This document shows positions 1-5,609 of a stretch of 7,699 nucleotides of DNA, one piece after another. The position numbers and the translations under genes are program-made. The stretch covers positions 1-7,699 of the forward strand of contig CAJJZO010000080.1 of assembly GCA_905197585.1 (NCBI GenBank). Direction: 5' to 3'. A model generated the notes under the pieces. It worked only from the letters and a program-made list of their open reading frames with translations, was not told the origin of the DNA and did not search any database. The stretch comes from an uncultured Collinsella sp. (GTDB taxonomy: Bacteria; Actinomycetota; Coriobacteriia; Coriobacteriales; Coriobacteriaceae). The first letter of the stretch is position 1. Every line of letters starts with the position of its first letter.

Positions 1-1182
1 GGGCAGTTATTCCTATACGATCTGGCAAGCCGTAAAGCCTCCCCTCTCACCAAGGACTTCAATCCGAACGTGATCGATGCCGTATGGAACCGCTTCAACG
101 GGCAAATCTATATCCTCTGTGAGGATGAGGATTACCAACGGATCTATACGTGCGACCCGGCAAACGGGAAGATCAAGCAAGTAGCCGCCTCCGAGGATAT
201 TATCATGTCGTATGCGTTGGCCGACAACGCTCCGGTTCTCTTCTATTACGGACAGAGCGCGTCCAACGCCAACCGCCTTTACGCTTACGACCTGAAAGGT
301 GGAAAGAACCGCTTGGTGTATGATCTCTCGCAAGATAAATTAAAAGATATCGCCTTAGGCGAGGTACACGACTGGAACTTCAAGTCGGATGACGGTACGA
401 CGATCCAAGGTCGTTATTACCTGCCGCCTCATTTCGATCCGAATAAGAAATATCCGATGATCGTTTATTACTATGGCGGTACTTCCCCGACGAACCGTGC
501 GCTGGAGATGCGTTATTCCATGCATATGTACGCCGCTCTCGGATACGTGGTCTACACCTTGAACCCTAGCGGAACGACGGGCTTCGGACAGGAATTCGCC
601 GCCCGCCATGTGAACGCATGGGGCCTGAAGACCGCCGATGAGATCATCCAAGGCACCAAGCTGTTCTGCAAGGAGCATTCTTTCGTGAACGAGAAGAAGA
701 TCGGTTGCATCGGTGCCAGCTACGGCGGATTCATGACACAATACCTACAAACCCGTACGGACATTTTCGCCGCCGCTATCAGCCATGCCGGTATTAGCGC
801 GTTGAGTAGCTATTGGGGAGAAGGTTATTGGGGATATGGCTATTGCTCCGTAGCGAATGCCGGCACTTATCCTTGGAACGCCCCGGAGTTCTTTACCAAG
901 CAAAGCCCGTTGTTCAACGCCGATAAGATCAAGACCCCGCTCCTGTTGCTTCACGGCAACGCCGATACGAACGTACCCATCGGGGAAAGTATCCAGATGT
1001 TCGCCGCCTTGAAGATCCTAGGAAAGACCGTGGAATTCGTGCAGGTGGATGGCGAGAATCATGGTATCGTAGGTTATCAGAAGCGTATAGGCTGGCAAAA
1101 TACCATCTACGCATGGTTCGCCAAATGGCTGAAAGACGAGCCGGAATGGTGGAAAGCCTTATATCCGGATCGTACTTTATAA
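1..1182 (+). CDS. S9-family serine peptidase (DPP IV/prolyl oligopeptidase type), 5'-truncated
   Basis: The reading frame is open from the first base, so the gene starts upstream of the window; 393 residues are visible. A GTG at 70 is an internal valine, not the start. Residues 1 to about 110 look like the end of a beta-propeller domain (short blades with Tyr/Asp-rich turns such as LYAYDLKGG). From about residue 121 there is an alpha/beta-hydrolase domain. The nucleophile is Ser240 in GASYGG (codon 718-720), the acid is Asp322 in HGNADTNVP (964-966), and the base is His354 in GENHG (1060-1062). The Ser-Asp and Asp-His spacings of 82 and 32 fit family S9. YYYGGTSP near 156-163 is the usual oxyanion-side motif. 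Family members cleave dipeptides or oligopeptides, often after proline, usually in the periplasm of Bacteroidota; the export signal would lie upstream. A terminator hairpin follows the stop. The exact peptidase type cannot be decided without the N-terminus. Confidence 0.93.
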   Translation, partial: GQLFLYDLASRKASPLTKDFNPNVIDAVWNRFNGQIYILCEDEDYQRIYTCDPANGKIKQVAASEDIIMSYALADNAPVLFYYGQSASNANRLYAYDLKGGKNRLVYDLSQDKLKDIALGEVHDWNFKSDDGTTIQGRYYLPPHFDPNKKYPMIVYYYGGTSPTNRALEMRYSMHMYAALGYVVYTLNPSGTTGFGQEFAARHVNAWGLKTADEIIQGTKLFCKEHSFVNEKKIGCIGASYGGFMTQYLQTRTDIFAAAISHAGISALSSYWGEGYWGYGYCSVANAGTYPWNAPEFFTKQSPLFNADKIKTPLLLLHGNADTNVPIGESIQMFAALKILGKTVEFVQVDGENHGIVGYQKRIGWQNTIYAWFAKWLKDEPEWWKALYPDRTL

Positions 1183-1199
1183 GAATATTTATTTGAACG

Positions 1200-1239
1200 A
1201 AAGCGTCTGTGTCTCCCGCAAGGGAATCGCAGGCGCTTT
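1200..1239 (+). terminator. Probable intrinsic terminator after the S9 peptidase
   Basis: AAAGCGTCTG (1200-1209) pairs with CAGGCGCTTT (1230-1239) through ten base pairs including one G-U. An inner stem of CCC and GGG closes a GCAA (GNRA-type) tetraloop at 1218-1221. The downstream arm runs into TTTATTCGTTT, a moderately T-rich tail. It lies 18 bases after the peptidase stop codon. The sequence shows the hairpin; its role as a terminator is inferred from position. Confidence 0.6.
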
Positions 1240-1346
1240 ATTCGTTTGCTCAACCCCAGCTGTCATCCGGATCAGCTCCGTTTACGAACGGTAATTTTGA
1301 TACAAAGATCCGTAATATATATACATATACTTGAGATAAATCCGAA

Positions 1347-1354
1347 TATCTTTG
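1347..1354 (+). promoter_or_regulatory. Bacteroidota-type -7 promoter box
   Basis: TATCTTTG matches the Bacteroidota -7 consensus TAnnTTTG and sits 26 bases before the ATG at 1381. The upstream stretch 1308-1330 is very AT-rich. No TTTG -33 element stands at the usual 19-21 base spacing; the nearest TTG (1331-1333) is too close. The box therefore supports both the taxon reading and the start at 1381, but on one element only. The rest of 1240-1346 shows no gene. Confidence 0.5.
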
Positions 1355-1380
1355 TGATGTCAAACAATAACGATATCCTC

Positions 1381-1730
1381 ATGAAAACAAAAGTAATCGT
1401 ACTCTTCCTGCTAGGCTTCATACCAGCCTTCGCACAAGATATTTCTCAACCCGCCCCAGAGAAGAACTTAGTCCGCCTATCCAAGATCACGGTCGATCCC
1501 GCCCAGTTGGAGCGCTATAACGCCTTTCTGTAAGAAGAGATCGAGGCTTCCATGCGCCTAGAGCCGGGTGTTCTTACACTGTATGCCGTATCGGAGAAAG
1601 AAGATCCGCATAAAGTAACCATCCTAGAGATTTACGCGGATCAAGACGCTTATAAAAGCCATATCCAAACGCCCCATTTCCAGAAATACAAACAAGGAAC
1701 ATTACAGATGGTGCAAGAGTTGGAATTTCT
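1381..1730 (+). pseudogene. Secreted antibiotic-biosynthesis-monooxygenase-like protein, broken by a stop codon and cut at the contig join
   Basis: The frame starts at ATG 1381 with a signal peptide: Lys at 2 and 4, hydrophobic core VIVLFLLGFI, and cleavage likely after AFA (residues 16-18). An upstream ATG-like start near 1246 is rejected because the promoter box at 1347 and the signal peptide both point to 1381. The mature part begins a ferredoxin-like ABM domain (VRLSKITVDPAQLERYNAFL), then meets TAA at 1531-1533. The same frame continues without a break after the stop (EEIEASMRLEPGVLTLYAV, then TILEIYADQDAYKSHI), as expected for one ABM protein with a single codon changed, probably from AAA, GAA or CAA. 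ABM-fold proteins include quinol monooxygenases such as YgiN, but the substrate here is unknown. The C-terminal strand is replaced by foreign sequence from about 1730, although the frame stays open to 1866. The stop could be a real mutation or a base error. Confidence 0.8.
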
Positions 1731-1735
1731 TTTTA
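1702..1735. other. Junction between Bacteroidota and Coriobacteriia DNA (probable chimeric join)
   Basis: Left of this interval both genes are Bacteroidota-like and moderate in GC. Right of it everything is GC-rich and actinobacterial in style. The interval itself reads sensibly on both strands: plus-strand LQMVQELEF fits the end of the ABM protein, and minus-strand VKKKFQLLHHL fits the conserved block after YLDPMFP in RsmJ. A shared stretch of about 20-30 bases would explain a false assembly overlap. The exact breakpoint cannot be fixed from one sequence. Confidence 0.8.
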
Positions 1736-2235
1736 ACCGCCGCGCTCTTGGTGCGTCCGGGAAACATGGGGTCCAGATACACCACGTTGGGAGCCACGAG
1801 CTCGCCCTGCCCGATCAGCTCGGCTGTATGGCGAAGGCCGGCAACGCTATCCTCGCCCGCATGTAAGCGCATGCGCGCCACGGCTGCCGCAAGCGCCGGA
1901 TCATCTGCCGCGCGATCCAAGGCATCCTTGAGGAGTTCCGCGATCACGCAATCCTGCTCATACAGATCGACGGTAAAGCCCGCGGCAGCCAGCAGCAGCG
2001 AATCCTCGCCAAAGCCTGCCGTGGCGTCAATCGCCCATGGGCTCTCGATGCCTTTTGTGCGCGCAGCCTTTACCAACAGCTCTTGCTGCAGACGGCCCTG
2101 CTTGAGCCGTGGAAGCATGCGGGTGAAATCGGCACGCAGCTCCATCGTGCCGTCGGTGAGCGTGAGGCCCTCGGACTTCCCGGTCAGCTCAAGCCCCGCG
2201 GCCCGAGCAACAGAAAAGGGATCGACGACGCCCAT
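1702..2235 (-). CDS. rsmJ: RsmJ-like 16S rRNA (guanine-N2) methyltransferase, 3'-truncated at the contig join
   Basis: RsmJ methylates G1516 of 16S rRNA using S-adenosylmethionine in the cytoplasm. The 177 visible residues show family order and spacing: a GLTLTDGTMELR segment (23-34), a basic segment around 50-61, SAM motif I DATAGFGEDS (70-79), acidic YEQD (92-95), and the YLDPMFP motif (153-159) followed by KSAAVKKKFQLLHHL. E. coli RsmJ is about 250 residues, so roughly 70 C-terminal residues are missing. The TAA ending the frame at 1702-1704 lies in or beside the foreign sequence and is not the natural stop. The start is ATG at 2233-2235, with TAAGGAG six bases upstream. A small membrane-protein gene lies 63 bases upstream on the same strand and may be co-transcribed. 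Family assignment is strong; the exact target base is inferred from E. coli. Confidence 0.85.
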   Translation of the reverse strand: MGVVDPFSVARAAGLELTGKSEGLTLTDGTMELRADFTRMLPRLKQGRLQQELLVKAARTKGIESPWAIDATAGFGEDSLLLAAAGFTVDLYEQDCVIAELLKDALDRAADDPALAAAVARMRLHAGEDSVAGLRHTAELIGQGELVAPNVVYLDPMFPGRTKSAAVKKKFQLLHHL

Positions 2236-2298
2236 GGGTACTCCTTAACAAGCAAAACGAATACGTGAGCACCGCTTACGTCGGTACCCAACCGTCCG

Positions 2299-2442
2299 CT
2301 ATTGTCCCACATGCGACATGGTCCACAGCATCCCAATGCAAAGCACCGCCATCAATCCCGTGCACACGGCAGCGATCACAGAATCACCCATGCGCCTTCC
2401 CAACGACCGCGGCTCACGCACTTGCCCTGCTCCGTACATCAT
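2299..2442 (-). CDS. Small single-pass membrane protein (47 aa), unknown function
   Basis: This short frame starts with two adjacent ATG codons (2440-2442 and 2437-2439) and ends at TAG 2299-2301. A near-perfect Shine-Dalgarno AAGGAGG (complement of 2447-2453) lies four bases before the first ATG and seven before the second, so the second may be the true start. The N-terminal part is basic (REPRSLGRRMGD), and residues 22 to about 42 form one hydrophobic helix (VIAAVCTGLMAVLCIGMLW), followed by a short MSHVGQ tail. By the positive-inside rule the N-terminus should be cytoplasmic. I do not recognise a family. Support comes from the ribosome binding site, the helix and the fit between rsmJ and the divergent gene at 2676. 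Confidence 0.6.
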   Translation of the reverse strand: MMYGAGQVREPRSLGRRMGDSVIAAVCTGLMAVLCIGMLWTMSHVGQ

Positions 2443-2675
2443 GGCTCCTCCTTGAGACCAACTCTTACCATGGACCCATCATCGCAGCGTCGCGCATACG
2501 CTGCCATCGATTTGGCTTACGTCCAGCTTTCCTTTTTGAAAGGTTGGGGTGGGCTGCGCGGGCTCAATGCGCTTTCAGGCGCATGCATCGCCCCGTTGAA
2601 CTACAATGTGCTTCACCATATGTGCTGTACATGGGGCACGACGAGGTCGTCCTGCCCACATCGAAAGGACCAGTT
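2443..2675. other. Divergent intergenic region
   Basis: This 233-base region separates the 47-residue protein (minus) from the four-helix protein (plus). It holds the Shine-Dalgarno sequence of the former, a weak promoter candidate for the latter, and a short GC-rich hairpin (ATGCGC 2567-2572 with GCGCAT 2579-2584, loop TTTCAG). A small stem CCTTT/AAAGG occurs near 2530-2542. I see no recognisable riboswitch. Confidence 0.4.
2596..2624 (+). promoter_or_regulatory. Weak sigma-70-type promoter candidate for the four-helix membrane protein
   Basis: TTGAAC (2596-2601) and TATGTG (2619-2624) are separated by 17 bases, ending about 50 bases before ATG 2676. The -10 match is poor. A better -10 hexamer, TACAAT (2602-2607), has no -35 at the right distance. 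Either could be used. Confidence 0.3.
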
Positions 2676-3077
2676 ATGAGCACCGCTCGCAAGACACTCA
2701 AAATCCTTGCCCTGATTTATTTTGTTCTGGGCATCGCCAGTCTCGTCATTGGAATCGCCGGCATCGCGACCGGCAAGCTCGAGTCCACCTACGGATCGAA
2801 TGCCATGCTCGCCGCGGTCGTGATTATCGCCAAGGGCCTCATCGATCTCGCCGCGGGCGTTGCGGGCATCAAGGGCGCCAACAAGCCTTCGCAGGTGGAT
2901 GGCGCGTTTAAGCTCGGCATCGTTGCCGCAATCGCCACGATTGCGCAGGCCGTGCTCACGCTTCCCGCGCTCGGCGGCAGCTCCGTCAATATCGTCGCCT
3001 TTGTCATCGTGGTGTACGACCTGTTCTTTGTTCAGCAGGCGCACGCCGTTAAGGCCGAGAACAAGGACCGCCTGTAA
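2676..3077 (+). CDS. Four-helix integral membrane protein (133 aa), unknown function
   Basis: The start is ATG 2676-2678, preceded by GAAAGGA with a spacer of about six bases. The frame is open upstream to a GTG at 2265, but that extension reads as non-protein-like Cys/His/Ser/Pro-rich sequence over the intergenic region and overlaps the minus-strand small gene, so it is rejected. Four hydrophobic segments are visible at about 9-31, 42-64, 78-98 and 103-121, joined by short loops, with a basic N-terminus (ARKTLK) and a charged tail (KAENKDRL). Gly/Ala/Ile-rich helices resemble small uncharacterised actinobacterial membrane proteins. No catalytic or ligand-binding motif is apparent. It is followed by a strong terminator, so it is probably a single-gene transcript. 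Confidence 0.85.
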   Translation: MSTARKTLKILALIYFVLGIASLVIGIAGIATGKLESTYGSNAMLAAVVIIAKGLIDLAAGVAGIKGANKPSQVDGAFKLGIVAAIATIAQAVLTLPALGGSSVNIVAFVIVVYDLFFVQQAHAVKAENKDRL

Positions 3078-3115
3078 GCGCTCGCTTCTCATAACCTCTG
3101 CAGCCAAGCAACTAA

Positions 3116-3151
3116 AAAGGGCCGATCGCGCATCTCCGCGGTCGGCCCTTT
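3116..3151. terminator. Strong, probably bidirectional intrinsic terminator
   Basis: AAAGGGCCGATCGCG (3116-3130) pairs with CGCGGTCGGCCCTTT (3137-3151), fifteen pairs with one G-U, around a six-base loop CATCTC. The plus strand continues TTTACGTTT. The minus strand continues TTTTTAGTTG, a better U-tract. It starts 38 bases after the stop at 3077 and also lies downstream of the minus-strand rlmA, so it can serve both convergent genes. Confidence 0.88.
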
Positions 3152-3169
3152 ACGTTTGCCCAGATAAAA

Positions 3170-3202
3170 CCTACCAAAATAAACCTGTCCCTTTTTGGTA
3201 GG
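3170..3202 (-). repeat. REP-like palindromic unit C; also a likely terminator for rlmA
   Basis: Perfect 10-bp arms CCTACCAAAA (3170-3179) and TTTTGGTAGG (3193-3202) enclose the 13-base core TAAACCTGTCCCT. The unit begins three bases after the rlmA stop codon. In the rlmA direction the second arm is followed by TTTTATC, so it can terminate that transcript. Its core length and its TAA...GTCCC pattern match the two units at 4078-4135, although the arms are unrelated in sequence. This suggests a repeat family rather than an ordinary terminator. Confidence 0.6.
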
Positions 3203-3205
3203 TTG

Positions 3206-4021
3206 TTAGCTGTGGCGATACTCGGCGATGATGAAGTCGATGTCGGTTTGAAGGGTGTCCAGGTTTGCCAGGCGCTCTTTGTCGGCAGGACGTGTGCGGT
3301 AGTAGTAGGGCGTCATCTGAAATACGGCTTCGATGTCGGCCTGGGTCTGAAGCGTAATAATCGCAGACACCCGCTGCGTTCCGACCAACTCGAGCTCGGT
3401 GGTTTTCGGCAGCTTCTCGTCGTTAAGGTACGGTGTATCGTAGAGCACTTCCTTAAGCCCAAACAGATGACGGGCGCCCGGCACCACGGTATAGAGCGAG
3501 CCCTCTGGCGCCAGCACGCGGGCAAACTCACGCTCGTTAAAGGGAGCGAAGAGCTCGGTCACCATATCGAAGGCGCCATCGGCCACGGGGATATCCTTCA
3601 TGTTGGCCACAAAAAAGGTTGCATCGCCGCGCTTGGCGGCCAGGCGCACCATCTCCTTGCCAAGGTCAAAGCCGTAAGCATCCACGCCCGAAACCGTACC
3701 CATGGCGCTGGTGTAGTAGCCCTCGCCACAACAAATGTCGAGCAAGGTCATGAGGCCGTTCGCAGACGCAGCGTGCCCAGCCGCCCGCTCGCGCACCAGC
3801 TCAACCATCGCATCGCGCAACGGCGCATAGTAGCCGCGGTTCAAAAAGTCGCGGCGACTGCGCGCCTGCGACTTGGGATCGCCCATAGAGTCGCCGCTCT
3901 TGGACGAGCGCAGCAGATATAGATAACCCTCGCGTGCACGGTCAAACCGGTGTCCGCCCGCGCATGCAGCACCGCGTTCGTCATCCACCAACGGTTCATG
4001 GCAAACGGGACACAACAACAT
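3206..4021 (-). CDS. rlmA: RlmA-type 23S rRNA (guanine-N1) methyltransferase
   Basis: RlmA enzymes methylate N1 of a guanine in helix 35 of 23S rRNA: G745 in Gram-negatives (RlmA-I), G748 in Gram-positives (RlmA-II/TlrB). The 271-residue length is typical. The N-terminal zinc finger is Cys4, Cys7, Cys20 and His24 (CPVC...C..GH), followed by HRFDRAREGYLYLL. A conserved linker follows (GDPKSQARSRRDFLNRGYY, about 47-65). The Rossmann domain has SAM motif I LLDICCGEG (93-101), an acidic Asp119 in GFDLGKEM, and FDMVTELFAPF (151-161). The C-terminal MTPYYYRT (236-243) is family-typical. The start is ATG 4019-4021 with TAAGGAG six bases upstream. REP-like units flank the gene on both sides. The actinobacterial host suggests the G748 type, which in Streptomyces contributes to tylosin resistance; this target is an inference. 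Confidence 0.9.
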   Translation of the reverse strand: MLLCPVCHEPLVDDERGAACAGGHRFDRAREGYLYLLRSSKSGDSMGDPKSQARSRRDFLNRGYYAPLRDAMVELVRERAAGHAASANGLMTLLDICCGEGYYTSAMGTVSGVDAYGFDLGKEMVRLAAKRGDATFFVANMKDIPVADGAFDMVTELFAPFNEREFARVLAPEGSLYTVVPGARHLFGLKEVLYDTPYLNDEKLPKTTELELVGTQRVSAIITLQTQADIEAVFQMTPYYYRTRPADKERLANLDTLQTDIDFIIAEYRHS

Positions 4022-4077
4022 GGCAACTCCTTAGTGCGAACAACACAACGCCCACCATTGTCGCACGCCTTCCCCAC

Positions 4078-4135
4078 CTAGTCATTGGGGACGTTCTTGA
4101 ATGACTAGTCGTTTAAGAACGTCCCCAACGACTAG
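4078..4135. repeat. REP-like inverted pair of palindromic units A and B
   Basis: Two 31-base units lie head to head and share CTAG at 4105-4108. Unit A (4078-4108) has arms CTAGTCATT and AATGACTAG around the 13-base core GGGGACGTTCTTG. Unit B (4105-4135) has arms CTAGTCGTT and AACGACTAG around TAAGAACGTCCCC, nearly the reverse complement of core A. The whole can also fold as one 21-bp hairpin with a single A-C mismatch (4084/4129). Each unit alone is perfectly paired, with A-T in unit A and G-C in unit B at that position. The pair lies between the divergent starts of rlmA and the MATE gene, an unusual place for a terminator, so a mobile REP-type element or a protein-binding site is more likely. 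Confidence 0.75.
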
Positions 4136-4199
4136 CCAATTAGGAGTATCATCGTCTGCGCAAATAAGCACGATATAGCATGTTAGAGATTGAGAGCGC

Positions 4200-5582
4200 A
4201 TGGCTGATACCGTATCTAAGCACATTGACATGACCACCGGCTCGCTGTGGCGAAATATTCCCCTGTTCGCCTTCCCCGTGGCCGCCACGAGCATCTTGGA
4301 GCAGCTGTCGAACCTCATCGCCACGGTCATCATCGGCAACTTCTCGGGCGACCAGGGAACCCTCGCCATGGCGGCGGTCGGCTCCAATGTTCCGCTTACC
4401 AGTCTTATGCTCAACCTGTTTATTGGCATATCGCTTGGCTCCAACGTGGTCATCGCCAACGCTATCGGCCGCAACGATCAAAACATGGTCAAACGCGCCG
4501 TCCATACCTCGATTTTAATGGCGCTCGTGGGCTTTGTCGTCATCGCTCTGGGCGAGGTCTTTGCCGAACCCATGCTCGCTGCGCTCAACGTGCCTGCCGA
4601 GACCATGCCGCTCGCTTCGCTCTACCTGCGCGTCTTTTTGCTCAGCCTGCCCTCGATCTTGCTCTACAACTTTGAGGCCGCGATCTTCCGCTCCGTCGGC
4701 ATCACCCGCATGCCGCTGCAGGCGCTTGCCGTGTCCACCGTCCTCAACATTGGCCTGGACCTCATCTTTGTCCCCGTACTCCACTGGGGCGTCGCGGGCG
4801 TCGCCATAGCCACCGCCATCGCCTACACCGTCAGCGCCGCTACGCTCTTTATCCGCCTGCTCAAGACCGACTCCGTCGTCCGCGTCACCCTACGCGACCT
4901 GGCTATCGACCCCGTCGCCCTCAAGCGCATCGTCAAGATCGGCCTGCCCGCCGGCATCCAAAGCGCCGTCTTTGCCGTCGCCAACATCATCATCCAGTCT
5001 GCCATCAACAGCCTGGGCACCGAAGTCATGGCGGCATCGAGCGCCGCCATGAGTCTAGAGTATGTGTGCTACAACCTGCTCAACAGCTTTAGCCAGGCTT
5101 GCACCACCTTTGTGGGACAAAACCACGGTGCCCGCCAGATCGACCGCTGCACCAAAACGCTCAAGGTCTGCCTGGTCGAAGGTGGTATCGTCGCGCTCAC
5201 CACAATTATCGTTATTGTCGGCTTGGGGCGCGAGATCCTATCGCTGTTCAACAGCGATCCCAATATCGTCTCGATCGGCTATATCCGCGTGTGCTCGATC
5301 TTCCCGGCGTACGCCTTTAGCATGTTCTACGAAAACATGTCAGGCTACCTGCGCGGCTTTGGTATCTCGCTCACGCCCGCCCTCATCACCATGATCTGCG
5401 TCTGCGGCATCCGCTTCTATTGGGTGTTCTGCGTGTTCCCGCACTTCCGCACCTTTGCGAACATCATGATGGTCTATCCCATCAGCCTGGGCACCACGGC
5501 GTTCTTTATGGTCGTGGCGGTACTACTCTGCCACCCGGCACGCACCTATCGCGCCACCCAAGCCAAAGCGACAGCCCGCTAA
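4200..5582 (+). CDS. MATE-family multidrug efflux transporter
   Basis: MATE proteins use a Na+ or H+ gradient to export cationic drugs, dyes or metabolites across the cytoplasmic membrane. The 460-residue product has the usual length and about twelve hydrophobic helices in two homologous halves (about 15-225 and 240-445). Family features include the TM1 LPLF-like segment NIPLFAFPVAATSILEQL (about 19-36), ANAIGRNDQN (86-95) mirrored by VGQNHGARQID (305-315), VLNIGLDLIFVP (181-192), and KIGLPAGIQS (246-255) opening the second half. The start is ATG 4200 with a weak GAGAG ribosome binding site. No convincing -35/-10 pair stands out in the 64 bases after the REP-like pair. It is convergent with the LysR gene, with only 27 bases between stops and no clear terminator. 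The substrate cannot be predicted. Confidence 0.93.
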   Translation: MADTVSKHIDMTTGSLWRNIPLFAFPVAATSILEQLSNLIATVIIGNFSGDQGTLAMAAVGSNVPLTSLMLNLFIGISLGSNVVIANAIGRNDQNMVKRAVHTSILMALVGFVVIALGEVFAEPMLAALNVPAETMPLASLYLRVFLLSLPSILLYNFEAAIFRSVGITRMPLQALAVSTVLNIGLDLIFVPVLHWGVAGVAIATAIAYTVSAATLFIRLLKTDSVVRVTLRDLAIDPVALKRIVKIGLPAGIQSAVFAVANIIIQSAINSLGTEVMAASSAAMSLEYVCYNLLNSFSQACTTFVGQNHGARQIDRCTKTLKVCLVEGGIVALTTIIVIVGLGREILSLFNSDPNIVSIGYIRVCSIFPAYAFSMFYENMSGYLRGFGISLTPALITMICVCGIRFYWVFCVFPHFRTFANIMMVYPISLGTTAFFMVVAVLLCHPARTYRATQAKATAR

Positions 5583-5609
5583 ACACCGCACTCAACGCCA
5601 CGCCAGTCA

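Noticed and set aside
1552..1866. Plus-strand frame continuing from the ABM gene
   Set aside because: Only its first part is real ABM sequence. Beyond about 1730 it is the antisense of rsmJ, so the hybrid product is an artefact of the join.
2265..2675. GTG-started extension that would make the four-helix protein 270 residues long
   Set aside because: The extension is compositionally unlike protein, crosses the divergent intergenic region and overlaps the small minus-strand gene, while ATG 2676 has a good ribosome binding site directly before a membrane helix.
3203..3922. Long plus-strand open frame of 239 codons
   Set aside because: It is antisense to rlmA, which has zinc-finger and SAM motifs and a ribosome binding site. 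Long shadow frames are common in GC-rich DNA.
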